This document shows positions 53,061 through 62,540 of a stretch of 64,000 bases of DNA, one piece after another. The position numbers and the translations under genes are program-made. The DNA is taken from assembly GCF_017313785.1 (NCBI RefSeq), contig NZ_JAFLNL010000014.1, positions 1 through 64,000 on the forward strand, written 5' to 3'. Each line of letters begins with the position of its first letter. Positions within the stretch are counted from its first letter, which is position 1. The DNA comes from Flagellimonas aurea. GTDB taxonomy: Bacteria > Bacteroidota > Bacteroidia > Flavobacteriales > Flavobacteriaceae. The notes beneath the pieces are model-generated. The model was not told the DNA's origin and searched no databases. It saw nothing but the letters and a program-made list of their open reading frames with translations.

Positions 53061-53452
53061 TTAAATTCGATTACCTTTTCAATATCGGGATGCAGGCTAT
53101 AATGCACCGGGCATGTGTTGGCGGTATGCACCAATATTTTTCTTTGTTTTTCGGACAAGGCCGCAGGCATTTCAAATGTAACCTCAATCTTGGAAATCCG
53201 TCTGGGGTCGGCGGCCATGTGCTTGGTCACCTCAGCTGTTGAGCCGGTCAAGTCTACCTCCATATCACGGGCCTTGATTCCCATCATGGTCATCATACAA
53301 TTGGCTAGACCTGTAGCGACCGTATCGGTGGGCGAAAATGCTTCTCCTTTACCGTTGTTATCCACAGGGGCATCAGTAATATATTCGTTACCCGAACGCA
53401 GATGCACGCATGTGGTGCGAAGGTTTCCGTTATAGGTTACTTTTGATGTCAT
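53048..53452 (-). CDS. OsmC family protein
   Basis: A 134-residue OsmC/Ohr-fold protein with the two redox cysteines: Cys52 in ANCMMTMMG and Cys114 in NTCPVHYSL. It should reduce organic hydroperoxides with a dithiol partner. Compared with Ohr, the spacing and length are of the YhfA/OsmC-like type. The gene overlaps its neighbours on both sides (13 and 23 bp). Confidence 0.92.
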   Translation of the reverse strand: MTSKVTYNGNLRTTCVHLRSGNEYITDAPVDNNGKGEAFSPTDTVATGLANCMMTMMGIKARDMEVDLTGSTAEVTKHMAADPRRISKIEVTFEMPAALSEKQRKILVHTANTCPVHYSLHPDIEKVIEFNWTK

Positions 53453-55610
53453 TTTTTTGCTCTACTTCCTTTATGGTTAAGTTATCGTACTCCATTATAT
53501 AGCATGCCCTGTTAAAATACCCAGAGGTCCAATCATTCAAGTAATCAAAACCATTACCTGCATATTCGGTAAGTCCGATATATTTGGAAGTTTCAAAAAG
53601 ATTCTTCTTGTAGGCAAGCTTAAGGAGAACATCCATTGTTACGTCAAACCCTCTTACCGCATATCTGTCCGGCACGAGTCCATCGTACTTCTTTGTATAT
53701 GCACTTACAAAGGCATCGTTTCCATTTTCCTTATAAAATGAAGGATATGTAAACCTAAGGTTTGACAAATGCGTTCTTGATACGGCATCGTCATCGAATG
53801 CCCCATTATAGCTGGTAGTAAACATACGCACCTTTATTTGCTTTCCTTCTTCGGTTTCTCCTGTTCGAGTGTTGGCCGAGTTCAATATAGAAGTGACGCT
53901 TGCCACCATATTGGGCTGGTCGGTTTCCAGGAAAACCCAGTTTTCCTTCTCATTGGAAAGTTGAATTAGAAAACGATCCAAATGCAATGATTTATTGTCA
54001 ATGATCTTGGCAATTTGCGCTGCCGGAAACTTGCTCAAAATAGAATCGTGCGCCACCTGATGGGTAGAATCGGCAATAATGATCACGTTCTCGTTCTTAT
54101 GGATTTTTTCCATGTAAGACAGTAGCTTATCCCTGAGCACGGCATCTCTTGGCACAGAGAAGAACACATTGTTATGGCTCAACTTACTATCCGATGAGAT
54201 TGGCGCAATCACCGGAATTTTTTTTGCAGCGGCCTGCACAGCAACTTCGTCCAACGGCCCGGCGGCCAATGGTCCGATAATAGCATCAACTCCATTCAAA
54301 TTTTCCCTGAAAAGAATTTCCTTCACTTTAGCTTGGTCCAATTGTGTGTCGTAAGTTTTCACATCTACGGACACCCCTAGCTTTTTAATGGAATCCAAAG
54401 CCACCATGGCACCGGTATAAAATCCAAGACTTAGTGCCAAATCCCTACGGTTTTTGATGAGCTCCTCTGCTTTTTCGGTATCGGCCACATTTACTTTGTC
54501 CAATCTAAAGGGAAGCATAAAGACCAGTTTGGGCCTATTCTCCACATTGATACTGTCCACCAAATTGATTTTATCCAGGACCAAGGCATTCTTCACTTCG
54601 AGCTCTTTGGCTTTTTCTTTGGGCAATTTTAGCACCATTCCCGCCTTCAATCCATTTTCAAGCGCTGGGTTCAAACGGAATAGCTCTTCTCGCGTGATTT
54701 TCAGGTTTTGGGTAATCCTGAAAATATTTTGTTTGGGTTTAACTTCATAAAAAATAAAGTTCTCCGTATTTACTTCTCCTTTGGTATCTCTCTTTTTGGG
54801 GAGCCTTACCACCATACCTTCCTTTAGACCTCCCTGTTTCATAATCTCAGGATTGAGCCTCACTATGGAATCTGTCGCAATACCATATTCCCTTCCCAAG
54901 CTGTAAAGTGTCATTTTGGGCGGTACGGTGTATGAAGTAAACAAATCTGTTTTTTGTTCTTTTAAGCTGTCTCCCTTTGGTCTGGGCAGTTTCAATTCTT
55001 GACCTGCTGCCAAATAATTGGTGGTCTTGTCCAGTTCGGGGTTCAAAATCAAAAGGCTATCCACGCTAATACCATATTTGTGCGCTACACTCCAACGTGT
55101 TTCCTTCGGCTGCACGGTATAGACTTCAAAATCCAGTTCCTTTTCTTCATCGGGGTCAACTTCCGGGAAAACCGGGATTTGAAGAATCATTTTACGATCA
55201 AGTGTCTCTGAATACAAATTGGTATTGTACCTTTTTAACTGATCTTGGGTGATATTGTATTTTTTTGTGATGCCGAATATGGTCTCCTTGCGTTTTACCC
55301 TGTGGCGCATAAAACGGATTGGCTTTACTTCTTCCTCTTGCTCCTCCTCTACCCTGGTCTTGGTTTTAGTTTCTACGGGCTTGCCATTCAAAGGAATTAT
55401 AAGAATTGTATTCTCCTTGACATCGGAAGCACTCTTGATCTCTTTATTTGCCTGTAATATGCTGTAGGGCGTAACCCTGTATTTTTGGGAAATGCTCTTA
55501 AGTGTTTCCCCTTCCTTTACAGCGTGTGTTGCATAGTTTTGCGCAGAAACCGGTACCATGGCAAAAAAAAGCACCATGGTAAAAACCAGTTGTAACATAT
55601 ATTTTTTCAT
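53430..55610 (-). CDS. Five-LysM protein with periplasmic-binding-fold C-terminus
   Basis: The 726-residue exported protein (signal ends about SAQ) has five LysM domains (about 24-70, 100-145, 166-212, 230-275 and 290-335), each with a YxVxxGETxxxIxxxY-like start, which should bind peptidoglycan. From about 360 to the end it has a periplasmic type-1 binding-protein fold (LVFMLPFRLD, ALSLGFYTGAMVALDSIKKLG, DAIIGPLAAGPLDEVA, IPVIAPISSDS). No ABC permease is near. The C-terminal fold recalls LpoA, an activator of penicillin-binding protein, so a role in wall synthesis is possible. The ATG overlaps the guaA stop as ATGA. Confidence 0.88.
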   Translation of the reverse strand: MKKYMLQLVFTMVLFFAMVPVSAQNYATHAVKEGETLKSISQKYRVTPYSILQANKEIKSASDVKENTILIIPLNGKPVETKTKTRVEEEQEEEVKPIRFMRHRVKRKETIFGITKKYNITQDQLKRYNTNLYSETLDRKMILQIPVFPEVDPDEEKELDFEVYTVQPKETRWSVAHKYGISVDSLLILNPELDKTTNYLAAGQELKLPRPKGDSLKEQKTDLFTSYTVPPKMTLYSLGREYGIATDSIVRLNPEIMKQGGLKEGMVVRLPKKRDTKGEVNTENFIFYEVKPKQNIFRITQNLKITREELFRLNPALENGLKAGMVLKLPKEKAKELEVKNALVLDKINLVDSINVENRPKLVFMLPFRLDKVNVADTEKAEELIKNRRDLALSLGFYTGAMVALDSIKKLGVSVDVKTYDTQLDQAKVKEILFRENLNGVDAIIGPLAAGPLDEVAVQAAAKKIPVIAPISSDSKLSHNNVFFSVPRDAVLRDKLLSYMEKIHKNENVIIIADSTHQVAHDSILSKFPAAQIAKIIDNKSLHLDRFLIQLSNEKENWVFLETDQPNMVASVTSILNSANTRTGETEEGKQIKVRMFTTSYNGAFDDDAVSRTHLSNLRFTYPSFYKENGNDAFVSAYTKKYDGLVPDRYAVRGFDVTMDVLLKLAYKKNLFETSKYIGLTEYAGNGFDYLNDWTSGYFNRACYIMEYDNLTIKEVEQKNDIKSNL

Positions 55611-57139
55611 TCCCATTCTATAGTTGCCGGTGGTTTTGAACTAATGTCATACACCACTCTATTAACGCCTTTAACCTTATTTATTATATCATTAGAGGTT
55701 TTTTGCAGGAACTCGTAGGGCAAATTCACCCAATCGGCGGTCATACCATCGGTACTTTCGACCGCTCTAAGCGCGACACATTTTTCGTAGGTACGCTCAT
55801 CTCCCATTACCCCTACACTATCTACGGGCAAAAGCATGGCTCCAGCCTGCCAGACCTTGTCATAAAGTCCCCATTTTTTCAATCCTTCAATAAAAATGGC
55901 ATCCACTTCTTGTAAAATAGCCACTTTTTCCGCTGTAATATCTCCCAAGATACGGATTCCCAAACCAGGTCCTGGAAAGGGGTGCCTTCCCAAAATTTCA
56001 GGGGACATGTCCATACTTGCTCCAACTCGCCTTACCTCATCTTTGAACAACATCTTCAAGGGCTCTACGATTTTCAACTTCATGTAGTCGGGTAATCCTC
56101 CAACGTTGTGGTGACTTTTTATAACTGCTGATGGACCTCCACTTGCTGAAACGGATTCAATCCGATCTGGATAGATGGTTCCTTGTGCCAACCATTTTGC
56201 ATTTTCAACTTTGTGAGACTCATCATCGAAAACCTCGATAAAGACCCTTCCGATAATCTTTCTTTTTCCTTCAGGGTCCGATTCACCTTTCAAGGCATCC
56301 AAAAAGCGTGCCGAAGCATCAACACCCTTTACATTGAGCCCCATGTGTTTATATTGATCCAGAACATCTTCAAACTCGTTCTTCCGTAAAAGCCCGTTGT
56401 TCACAAAGATGCAGTATAGGTGATCGCCAATGGCCTTGTGCAGCAACATGGCCGCGACACTGGAATCCACCCCACCTGAGAGACCGAGTATTACTTTTTC
56501 ATCTCCGATTTCTTTCTTAAGCTCCTCAACGGTTGTTTCCACAAAAGCATCAGGGGTCCAATCCTGTTGCAATCCAGCAATATTCACCAAAAAGTTTTCC
56601 AACAGTTTTTTTCCGTCGGTGGTGTGGTATACTTCTGGGTGGAACTGTATTCCATAGGTAGTTTCCCCTGCTATTTTATAGGCGGCATTCTCCACATCAT
56701 GGGTACTCGCCAAACGAACCGCTCCCTCGGGCAGTTCTTTTATGGTATCGCTGTGGCTCATCCATACTTGGCTTCCCTCTCCTATACCATTCAAAAAATC
56801 CTCTCCTTCCTTTACATAAGAAAGGTTAGCTCGGCCATATTCACGGGTTGCCGAAGGTGCCACGTTTCCACCATGAAAGTGGGACAAGTATTGCGCACCG
56901 TAGCAAATGCCCAATAAAGGCATCTTCCCCTTTATTTTTGAAAGATCAGGGTGCGGTGCCTGTTCGGAACGTACCGAAGATGGCGACCCCGAAAGGATAA
57001 CGGCCTTATACTCCGATAAATCCTCGGGCAATTTATTGTATGGCTTAATTTCTGAATAAATGTTGAGCTCCCTAACGCGTCTTGCGATCAGCTGAGTATA
57101 CTGGGAACCAAAGTCTAGGATGAGTACGTTGTTATGCAT
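55607..57139 (-). CDS. guaA: Glutamine-hydrolysing GMP synthase
   Basis: Converts XMP to GMP. The 510-residue protein has the class I glutamine amidotransferase domain with Cys79 (LLGICYGAQ) and the ATP pyrophosphatase domain (P-loop LSGGVDSSVAA at about 221) and the C-terminal GMP synthase dimerisation domain ending in NRVVYDISSKPPATIEWE. MHNNVLILDFGSQ at 57139 is the usual start; an ATG at 57154 is in frame but sits at the predicted transcript start. Confidence 0.97.
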   Translation of the reverse strand: MHNNVLILDFGSQYTQLIARRVRELNIYSEIKPYNKLPEDLSEYKAVILSGSPSSVRSEQAPHPDLSKIKGKMPLLGICYGAQYLSHFHGGNVAPSATREYGRANLSYVKEGEDFLNGIGEGSQVWMSHSDTIKELPEGAVRLASTHDVENAAYKIAGETTYGIQFHPEVYHTTDGKKLLENFLVNIAGLQQDWTPDAFVETTVEELKKEIGDEKVILGLSGGVDSSVAAMLLHKAIGDHLYCIFVNNGLLRKNEFEDVLDQYKHMGLNVKGVDASARFLDALKGESDPEGKRKIIGRVFIEVFDDESHKVENAKWLAQGTIYPDRIESVSASGGPSAVIKSHHNVGGLPDYMKLKIVEPLKMLFKDEVRRVGASMDMSPEILGRHPFPGPGLGIRILGDITAEKVAILQEVDAIFIEGLKKWGLYDKVWQAGAMLLPVDSVGVMGDERTYEKCVALRAVESTDGMTADWVNLPYEFLQKTSNDIINKVKGVNRVVYDISSKPPATIEWE

Positions 57140-57167
57140 GGGCAAAAATAGCAATTTGCTTTAGTTG

Positions 57168-57199
57168 CAAAAGTATCTTTTAAAGGATATTTATGCCAA
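57168..57199 (-). promoter_or_regulatory. Bacteroidota promoter of the guaA operon
   Basis: On the minus strand TTG (57199-57197), 21-nt spacer, TACTTTTG (57175-57168): a full consensus match. Initiation near 57161 gives a leader of about 22 nt to the ATG at 57139. Confidence 0.75.
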
Positions 57200-57346
57200 G
57201 TTTTTCCAAAAAGTAATTCCAACGGGTTATTAACAACTTCATTTGTTTGGACTGCTCCTCATTCTATTTTTAATAAGCGTTCTCTCTTATATAGTTTTTT
57301 TCTTAATTGATTTCATTATTTCTTTGTGGTCTAAATTGAACCGACC

Positions 57347-58006
57347 ATGATTAAGGGATTCATTTTTGATTTGGATGGTGTGATTACAGATACCGCTGAA
57401 CTACATTATGATGCTTGGAAAAAGTTAGCGGATGAAATGGGCTGGGAGTTTGACCGCGATGTAAACGAAAAACTGAGGGGTATTTCCAGAATGGATTCCA
57501 TAAAGGCCATCATGGACCATAATGGCGTATCCTTGGATGAAAACACCATAGTTGAACTTGCCACCAAAAAGAATGACATCTATGTCAACAGTCTGGATGG
57601 CATGACCCAAGAGGACTACCTGCCAGGTGCCAGGGAGCTGCTTACACATTTGCGTTCGGAAGGATTTAGTGTGGCATTGGGAAGTGCGAGCAAGAATGCG
57701 AACAAGGTATTGCAACAACTCAAGGCCACTCATTATTTTGATGTAATCGGTGATGGAAACAGTGTTTCCAAGAGCAAGCCTGCTCCCGATATTTTTTTGT
57801 TCGCCTCTGAAAAATTAGGACTACGTCCCGAAAACTGTATTGTTTTTGAAGATGCAGAAAAAGGAATCGATGCGGCAAAGGCTGGTAACTTCCATAGTGT
57901 TGGCATCGGTCCGGAAGAGCGCGTAGGGCATGCGGACATCAGGTTCGATACCATGAAAGAGGCAACTCTGTTCGAAGTAAAATCACATTTCAAGGATTTG
58001 TTTTAA
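57347..58006 (+). CDS. pgmB: Beta-phosphoglucomutase
   Basis: Interconverts beta-glucose 1-phosphate and glucose 6-phosphate after phosphorolysis of maltose or related disaccharides. The 219-residue HAD-superfamily protein begins MIKGFIFDLDGVITDTAELH, with nucleophile Asp8 and Asp10, has the cap-1 region with GISRMDSIKAI, motif 2 SAS and motif 4 (VFEDAEKGIDAA). A glycoside phosphorylase (GH65), the usual partner, is not adjacent; the alpha-glucan genes of this window lie 42 kb away. Confidence 0.9.
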   Translation: MIKGFIFDLDGVITDTAELHYDAWKKLADEMGWEFDRDVNEKLRGISRMDSIKAIMDHNGVSLDENTIVELATKKNDIYVNSLDGMTQEDYLPGARELLTHLRSEGFSVALGSASKNANKVLQQLKATHYFDVIGDGNSVSKSKPAPDIFLFASEKLGLRPENCIVFEDAEKGIDAAKAGNFHSVGIGPEERVGHADIRFDTMKEATLFEVKSHFKDLF

Positions 58007-58018
58007 ATCAACTTCACA

Positions 58019-58056
58019 ATAAAAAACAAAAAGCTCCGGGAACCACTCCGGAGCTT
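58019..58056 (-). terminator. Terminator-like hairpin after bshC (also near pgmB)
   Basis: AAGCTCCGG / CCGGAGCTT is a 9-bp stem with an 8-nt loop (58031-58056). On the minus strand it is followed by TTTTTGTTTTTT, so it suits the minus-strand bshC transcript, though it is 160 bp past that stop; it may also end pgmB on the other strand. Confidence 0.75.
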
Positions 58057-58214
58057 CTCAATAAAATCAAAACCAACCTAAACATATTGAGTTAACCTAC
58101 TCAAAATTTAAATTTTCATAGCTATTTACACCTATGGAACAATCCAGGATGCAAATACCCTACCTTGGCTTTACTATTTTTTTTGATTTTTTGCGAACCC
58201 TTACAAAGTGCGGC
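58057..58214. other. AT-rich gap after bshC
   Basis: About 160 bp between the hairpin and the bshC stop. No gene, promoter or further repeat is recognised. Confidence 0.4.
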
Positions 58215-59819
58215 TTAAGAATGCCTTAAAATGATGAAGTTTTTGGAGAACGGGTCCAACTTATCCAATAACAATGGAATCAAGGAATCTCCCATTTCCA
58301 GATAAATTTCAGAGAAGTTCAGTTGCCGTTCTTGCAAGGATTGGTTCGGAAAAAGTTCATTTTGAAGGTCGGTCAATCGTATCACATGATCCATCAACTT
58401 TTTCTTTTGGGCTTTTAACAAGCGTTTTTCAAGGGCATCCAACCCTTTTTTCTGTTTTACTTCTTGCGCTTTCACTGCTCCCAAAAAGCTTTTATCGGTT
58501 TGCTCCGCCAAATCGTACATATGCTGAAACTGTTCTTCCAACAACTTTTTCTGGGGCGAAAAATCTATATCGATATTAGAAATGTCACGTATCTTTTTAT
58601 TGATGAGCGAATGTTGCTTCATAAATAAATGGGAAACCTTCAATCCCATTTTCTCTACTTTTTCGTATTGCTTCTCCGTTATCAACAAGGCCGAATTGCG
58701 CAACATCAACATTGGGAACGTTACCCCGACCTCATCAAAATACGATTTGAGCTCCAGCCAATAGGCCAGTTCCCCTCCCCCGCCAATGTAACAAAGGTTG
58801 GGCAGAATCACCTCTTGGTACAATGGACGTGCGACCACATTGGGCGAAAAACGTTCTGGGAAAGTCTCCAACTCCTGCAGTAATTCTTCCTTGGAAAATT
58901 GGATATGGGTGTTCACCACCTGATACTTCCCTTTCTTCTCAACGATTCGCTCCCGCAGTCCATCCTTCAAATAAAAATAATTGATCTCCCTGGGGTTTAC
59001 CTGTATATTATAATCAAAAGACGCTTTACTTAGTTCTTCAATAGTTTCTGATATCCTTTTAAACGGGGTTTGCTCAAGTATGTCCTTCTTGGCATATGGC
59101 ACCAAAAGTTCCTTCAATTGTTTATCATCTCCATCGATGATTACCAATCCCTGTTCCCCAAAAAGGGCATTGGCAAGGTGTCTAGTGGCTTCGGTCAAGT
59201 TGGAATGTTCAAGATAACTCGACCTAAAAAGTTCCTTTAAACTATCGGTCAACCCTAAGTTACCGAGTTCCGCTACAAAGATTTCAAAAACATCCTCCAA
59301 TCCATCCGTGGACAATCGGCCCACTGCTCCAGCGGCCTTTTTGTTCCAAAGCACCTTTTTTCCGTGCAGATTGAAGTAATTGATCTCATCAAAATCATGG
59401 TCCTCCGTTGCCATCCAATACACAGGGACAAAGTGATGGTTTGGATGTTCCTCATTGAGCTTTTTGGCCAAGTTGATGGTGGAAACGATTTTATATAGAA
59501 AATACAGCGGACCGGTAAAAAGATTTAATTGGTGCCCTGTAACCACGGTAAAGGTTTTCTCATCCTTTAGCGCATTGATGTTTTGCTGGGTCCCGTTGGA
59601 GATCTCAATGTTTTTATACTGACTTGTCAAAGAGTTGACCAGAACAGTTCTGTTCGCTTTTGGGTAGTTGGACGCTTTTTCCTTGATCTGCTCATCAAAA
59701 TTCTCCAGCAAGGGAAACCTATTATAAAAGGATGTCAGTTCCTTTTTCTGATCTAAATAATCGCAAATTAATTGGGAAAAATAACCGGTCTCCTTAAAGG
59801 GTATACATTCTACTTCCAT
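58215..59819 (-). CDS. bshC: Bacillithiol biosynthesis cysteine-adding enzyme
   Basis: BshC adds cysteine to GlcN-malate in the last step of bacillithiol synthesis. The 534-residue protein has the family features: MEVECIPFKETGYFSQLICDYL start, GHQLNLFTGPLYFLYKIVSTI, VYWMATEDHDFDEI (HxGH/nucleotidyltransferase-like site) and the long C-terminal helical coiled coil (about 415-500). A promoter stands 20 nt upstream. The other genes bshA and bshB are outside the window. Confidence 0.95.
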   Translation of the reverse strand: MEVECIPFKETGYFSQLICDYLDQKKELTSFYNRFPLLENFDEQIKEKASNYPKANRTVLVNSLTSQYKNIEISNGTQQNINALKDEKTFTVVTGHQLNLFTGPLYFLYKIVSTINLAKKLNEEHPNHHFVPVYWMATEDHDFDEINYFNLHGKKVLWNKKAAGAVGRLSTDGLEDVFEIFVAELGNLGLTDSLKELFRSSYLEHSNLTEATRHLANALFGEQGLVIIDGDDKQLKELLVPYAKKDILEQTPFKRISETIEELSKASFDYNIQVNPREINYFYLKDGLRERIVEKKGKYQVVNTHIQFSKEELLQELETFPERFSPNVVARPLYQEVILPNLCYIGGGGELAYWLELKSYFDEVGVTFPMLMLRNSALLITEKQYEKVEKMGLKVSHLFMKQHSLINKKIRDISNIDIDFSPQKKLLEEQFQHMYDLAEQTDKSFLGAVKAQEVKQKKGLDALEKRLLKAQKKKLMDHVIRLTDLQNELFPNQSLQERQLNFSEIYLEMGDSLIPLLLDKLDPFSKNFIILRHS

Positions 59820-59839
59820 TAAAACAGTAATGAGGTGTT

Positions 59840-59873
59840 CAAAGATAAGTCTCTTCTTTATTTCTCATCCCAA
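59840..59873 (-). promoter_or_regulatory. Promoter of bshC
   Basis: On the minus strand TTG (59873-59871), 23-nt spacer and TATCTTTG (59847-59840), the most common flavobacterial -7 sequence. Diverges from the promoter of the M14 peptidase at 59950. Confidence 0.65.
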
Positions 59874-59949
59874 AAATACGTTAATTGAATTTTATACATT
59901 TTGATTGTTCCCTTCCCAATAAAATTAGGTTTCTGGCTCAATTTATTAT

Positions 59950-59957
59950 TAGATTTG
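59950..59957 (+). promoter_or_regulatory. Candidate -7 element of the M14 peptidase gene
   Basis: TAGATTTG fits TAnnTTTG and lies 21 nt before the ATG at 59979, downstream of the longer frame's start, which supports the later start. No TTG at -33. Confidence 0.5.
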
Positions 59958-59978
59958 GTAAAACCAATTAAACCAAGC

Positions 59979-62429
59979 ATGACCAGATTTTTATTTTCCC
60001 TCATTCTATTAGCATCAATTTCTTTATCCGCACAGCAGTTAAAATCCCCATCCGAATTTTTGGGATATGAACTCGGTACCCAGTTCACAAGGCATCATGA
60101 AGTGGTGGATTACTACGAGTACTTGGCCGAGTCCGCTCCGGATAGGGTACAACTTACCGTTTACGGAAAAACCAACGAACGTCGACCCTTGATTTTGGCC
60201 TATGTGTCTTCAGCGGAAAACTTGGCCAATCTGGAGACCATTCGTCAGGAACACTTAAAAGATACGGAGGGTTCAGGAAATTCCTCCAAAGCCATTGTTT
60301 GGTTGAGCTATAACGTGCACGGGAACGAAAGTGTGAGCACGGAAGCTTCCATGAAGACCATTTATGAACTTTTGACCAAAAAAAGTTCCTATTTAGAAAA
60401 TACGGTCGTGATCATGGATCCATGTATCAATCCTGATGGCAGGGACAGGTACAGCAATTGGTACAATCAATACAAAAACACACCATACCAAGTGGACCCC
60501 AACAGCAAGGAGCACCATGAAGGATGGTGGAGCGGAAGGAGCAACCACTATATGTTCGACCTTAACCGCGATTGGGCCTGGCTTACACAGATTGAAAGCC
60601 AGCAACGTTTAAAAATGTTCAATCAATGGTTGCCCCATGTACACGTGGACTTCCATGAGCAGGGTGTGAACAGCCCATATTATTTTGCTCCGGCCGCAGA
60701 ACCCTATCACGAGGTAATTACCGATTTTCAGCGTGATTTTCAGGTTACCCTCGGTAGAAACCACGCAAAATATTTTGATGCCAATGGTTGGTTCTACTTT
60801 ACCAAAGAGGTCTTTGACCTGCTATATCCAAGTTACGGAGACACCTACCCTATTTATAATGGCGCCATTGGCATGACCTATGAACAAGGGGGCAGCGGAC
60901 AAGCTGGTTTGGGCATTGTAACCGCCATCGGCGATACGCTAACATTGAAAGATAGAATTGCCCATCATTTTACCACCGGGCTTTCTACCGTGGAAGTATC
61001 TTCCCAAAACGCGGAAAAACTGAACCAGGAATTCAGGAAGTTCCATCAAAACAAAGATTTTAAATATAAAAGCTACGTTCTCAAAGGAGAAAAGGACAAA
61101 TTGGATGCTCTTAAATCCCTTTTGGAAAAACACAACATTGAATACGGTGACCTTACAAGTGGGTCTTACAAGGGCCATAGCTATGGTTCAGGAAGCAACG
61201 GCAGCCTCTCCATCAATAAAAATGGAATGGTGGTATCTACGGATCAGCCCAAGGGAACTTTGGTAAAAGTGCTTTTTGAACCCAATGCAAAACTGTCGGA
61301 TTCATTGACCTACGATATTACCGCGTGGTCGTTGCCCTATGCATACGGCTTGGATGCCATTGCATCAACATCAGCAGTTGCTTCGCAAAATGTTCAGGAA
61401 ACTGTGCCTTCCTCGAACATTGCGAGTGGAAGCTATGCTTATTTGACCAATTGGAACAGTATGGACGATGCCCGCTTTTTAGCAGCCCTGTTAAACGAAG
61501 GCATCAGGGTTCGAAAAGCAGACCATCCTTTTACCATTGAGGGCAAATCTTTTGAAAGAGGCACATTGATCATTACCAAGGGTGATAATGAAAACAAAGA
61601 AGATTTTATCCCGACCCTGCAATCCATTGCAACAAAATTCAAGAAAGATATTACCTCTACGGGTACCGGATTTGTAGATTCGGGCAAGGACTTTGGTTCT
61701 TCATCCATTCAAATGATTTCCAAACCTAAAATTGCGGTATTGTCCGGAGGGCCTACCTCCACTCTTCGATTTGGTGAGATTTGGCACTTTTTTGAACAGC
61801 AATTGCACTACCCGCTTACAGTAATAGACGATGAATACGCCGACCGAGTAGACCTTTACGAATACGATGTCCTTGTATTGCCAGATGGCCGTTACGGCAA
61901 CTACTTTAATGAAGACGAGCTTACCGAGCTTAAAAGTTGGGTAAGAAAAGGCGGCAAGATCATTGCTATGGGCGGCTCCATTGATGCCCTTGATGGCGAA
62001 AAGGGGTTTGGCATCCAAAAAAAGAAATTGGAAGAAACCGAGAACGATGAAAACACTCCACAACCCTACAAGGACTGGGAGCGGGAACGTATCAAAGGGG
62101 CCATTACAGGGGCTATCTTCAAAACCAAAGTGGACAACTCCAATCCTTTAGCCTACGGATATGGCTCTGACTATTTCTCCCTAAAACTGGGCAGCAGTGC
62201 CTTTGAGTATCTTGATAACGGGAACGCAGTATATCTTGAACAAAACACAAAACCATTTTCAGGCTTTGCCGGAGTGGAAGCAAGAAAAAAGATTTCGGAA
62301 TCACTGATCTTTGGTATTGAAAACCATGGTCGCGGGCAAGTGATTTATATGGTGGACAACCCACTATTTAGAGGATTTTGGGAAAACGGAAAACTGTTCT
62401 TTGCCAATGCCCTCTTTATGGTAGATTAG
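59979..62429 (+). CDS. Exported M14 zinc carboxypeptidase with C-terminal amidotransferase-like region
   Basis: The 816-residue protein has a signal peptide (SLSAQ, about residue 19) and an M14 domain (about 35-370): metal ligands His114 and Glu117 in NVHGNESVS, third ligand His226 in HVDFHEQG, and catalytic Glu in GMTYEQGG. The C-terminal half (about 510-800) contains a ThuA/GATase1-like region (IAVLSGGPTSTLRFGEIW, DVLVLPDGRYG, GGKIIAMGGS). This domain pair occurs in Bacteroidota peptidases of unknown substrate. The frame opens at 59901 but the signal peptide and promoter support 59979. Confidence 0.93.
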   Translation: MTRFLFSLILLASISLSAQQLKSPSEFLGYELGTQFTRHHEVVDYYEYLAESAPDRVQLTVYGKTNERRPLILAYVSSAENLANLETIRQEHLKDTEGSGNSSKAIVWLSYNVHGNESVSTEASMKTIYELLTKKSSYLENTVVIMDPCINPDGRDRYSNWYNQYKNTPYQVDPNSKEHHEGWWSGRSNHYMFDLNRDWAWLTQIESQQRLKMFNQWLPHVHVDFHEQGVNSPYYFAPAAEPYHEVITDFQRDFQVTLGRNHAKYFDANGWFYFTKEVFDLLYPSYGDTYPIYNGAIGMTYEQGGSGQAGLGIVTAIGDTLTLKDRIAHHFTTGLSTVEVSSQNAEKLNQEFRKFHQNKDFKYKSYVLKGEKDKLDALKSLLEKHNIEYGDLTSGSYKGHSYGSGSNGSLSINKNGMVVSTDQPKGTLVKVLFEPNAKLSDSLTYDITAWSLPYAYGLDAIASTSAVASQNVQETVPSSNIASGSYAYLTNWNSMDDARFLAALLNEGIRVRKADHPFTIEGKSFERGTLIITKGDNENKEDFIPTLQSIATKFKKDITSTGTGFVDSGKDFGSSSIQMISKPKIAVLSGGPTSTLRFGEIWHFFEQQLHYPLTVIDDEYADRVDLYEYDVLVLPDGRYGNYFNEDELTELKSWVRKGGKIIAMGGSIDALDGEKGFGIQKKKLEETENDENTPQPYKDWERERIKGAITGAIFKTKVDNSNPLAYGYGSDYFSLKLGSSAFEYLDNGNAVYLEQNTKPFSGFAGVEARKKISESLIFGIENHGRGQVIYMVDNPLFRGFWENGKLFFANALFMVD

Positions 62430-62480
62430 GTTTTTATCTGGTTTTGAGGGTATTATTCGCTTTTTTTAACGAAAAAAGCA

Positions 62481-62512
62481 TTGATACATACCTCCTTTTT
62501 TTTGTACATTTA
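62481..62512 (+). promoter_or_regulatory. Promoter of the CarboxypepD_reg-like gene
   Basis: TTG (62481-62483), a 21-nt spacer and TACATTTA (62505-62512), one base from consensus. The start of transcription would be near 62519, 22 nt before the ATG. Confidence 0.55.
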
Positions 62513-62540
62513 GTAAAAGTAACAAGGAAAAATTGCGGAT

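Noticed and set aside
57155..57346. Search for a tRNA or riboswitch in front of guaA (guanine riboswitch)
   Set aside because: The leader from the predicted start is only about 22 nt; no purine aptamer or cloverleaf could be drawn.
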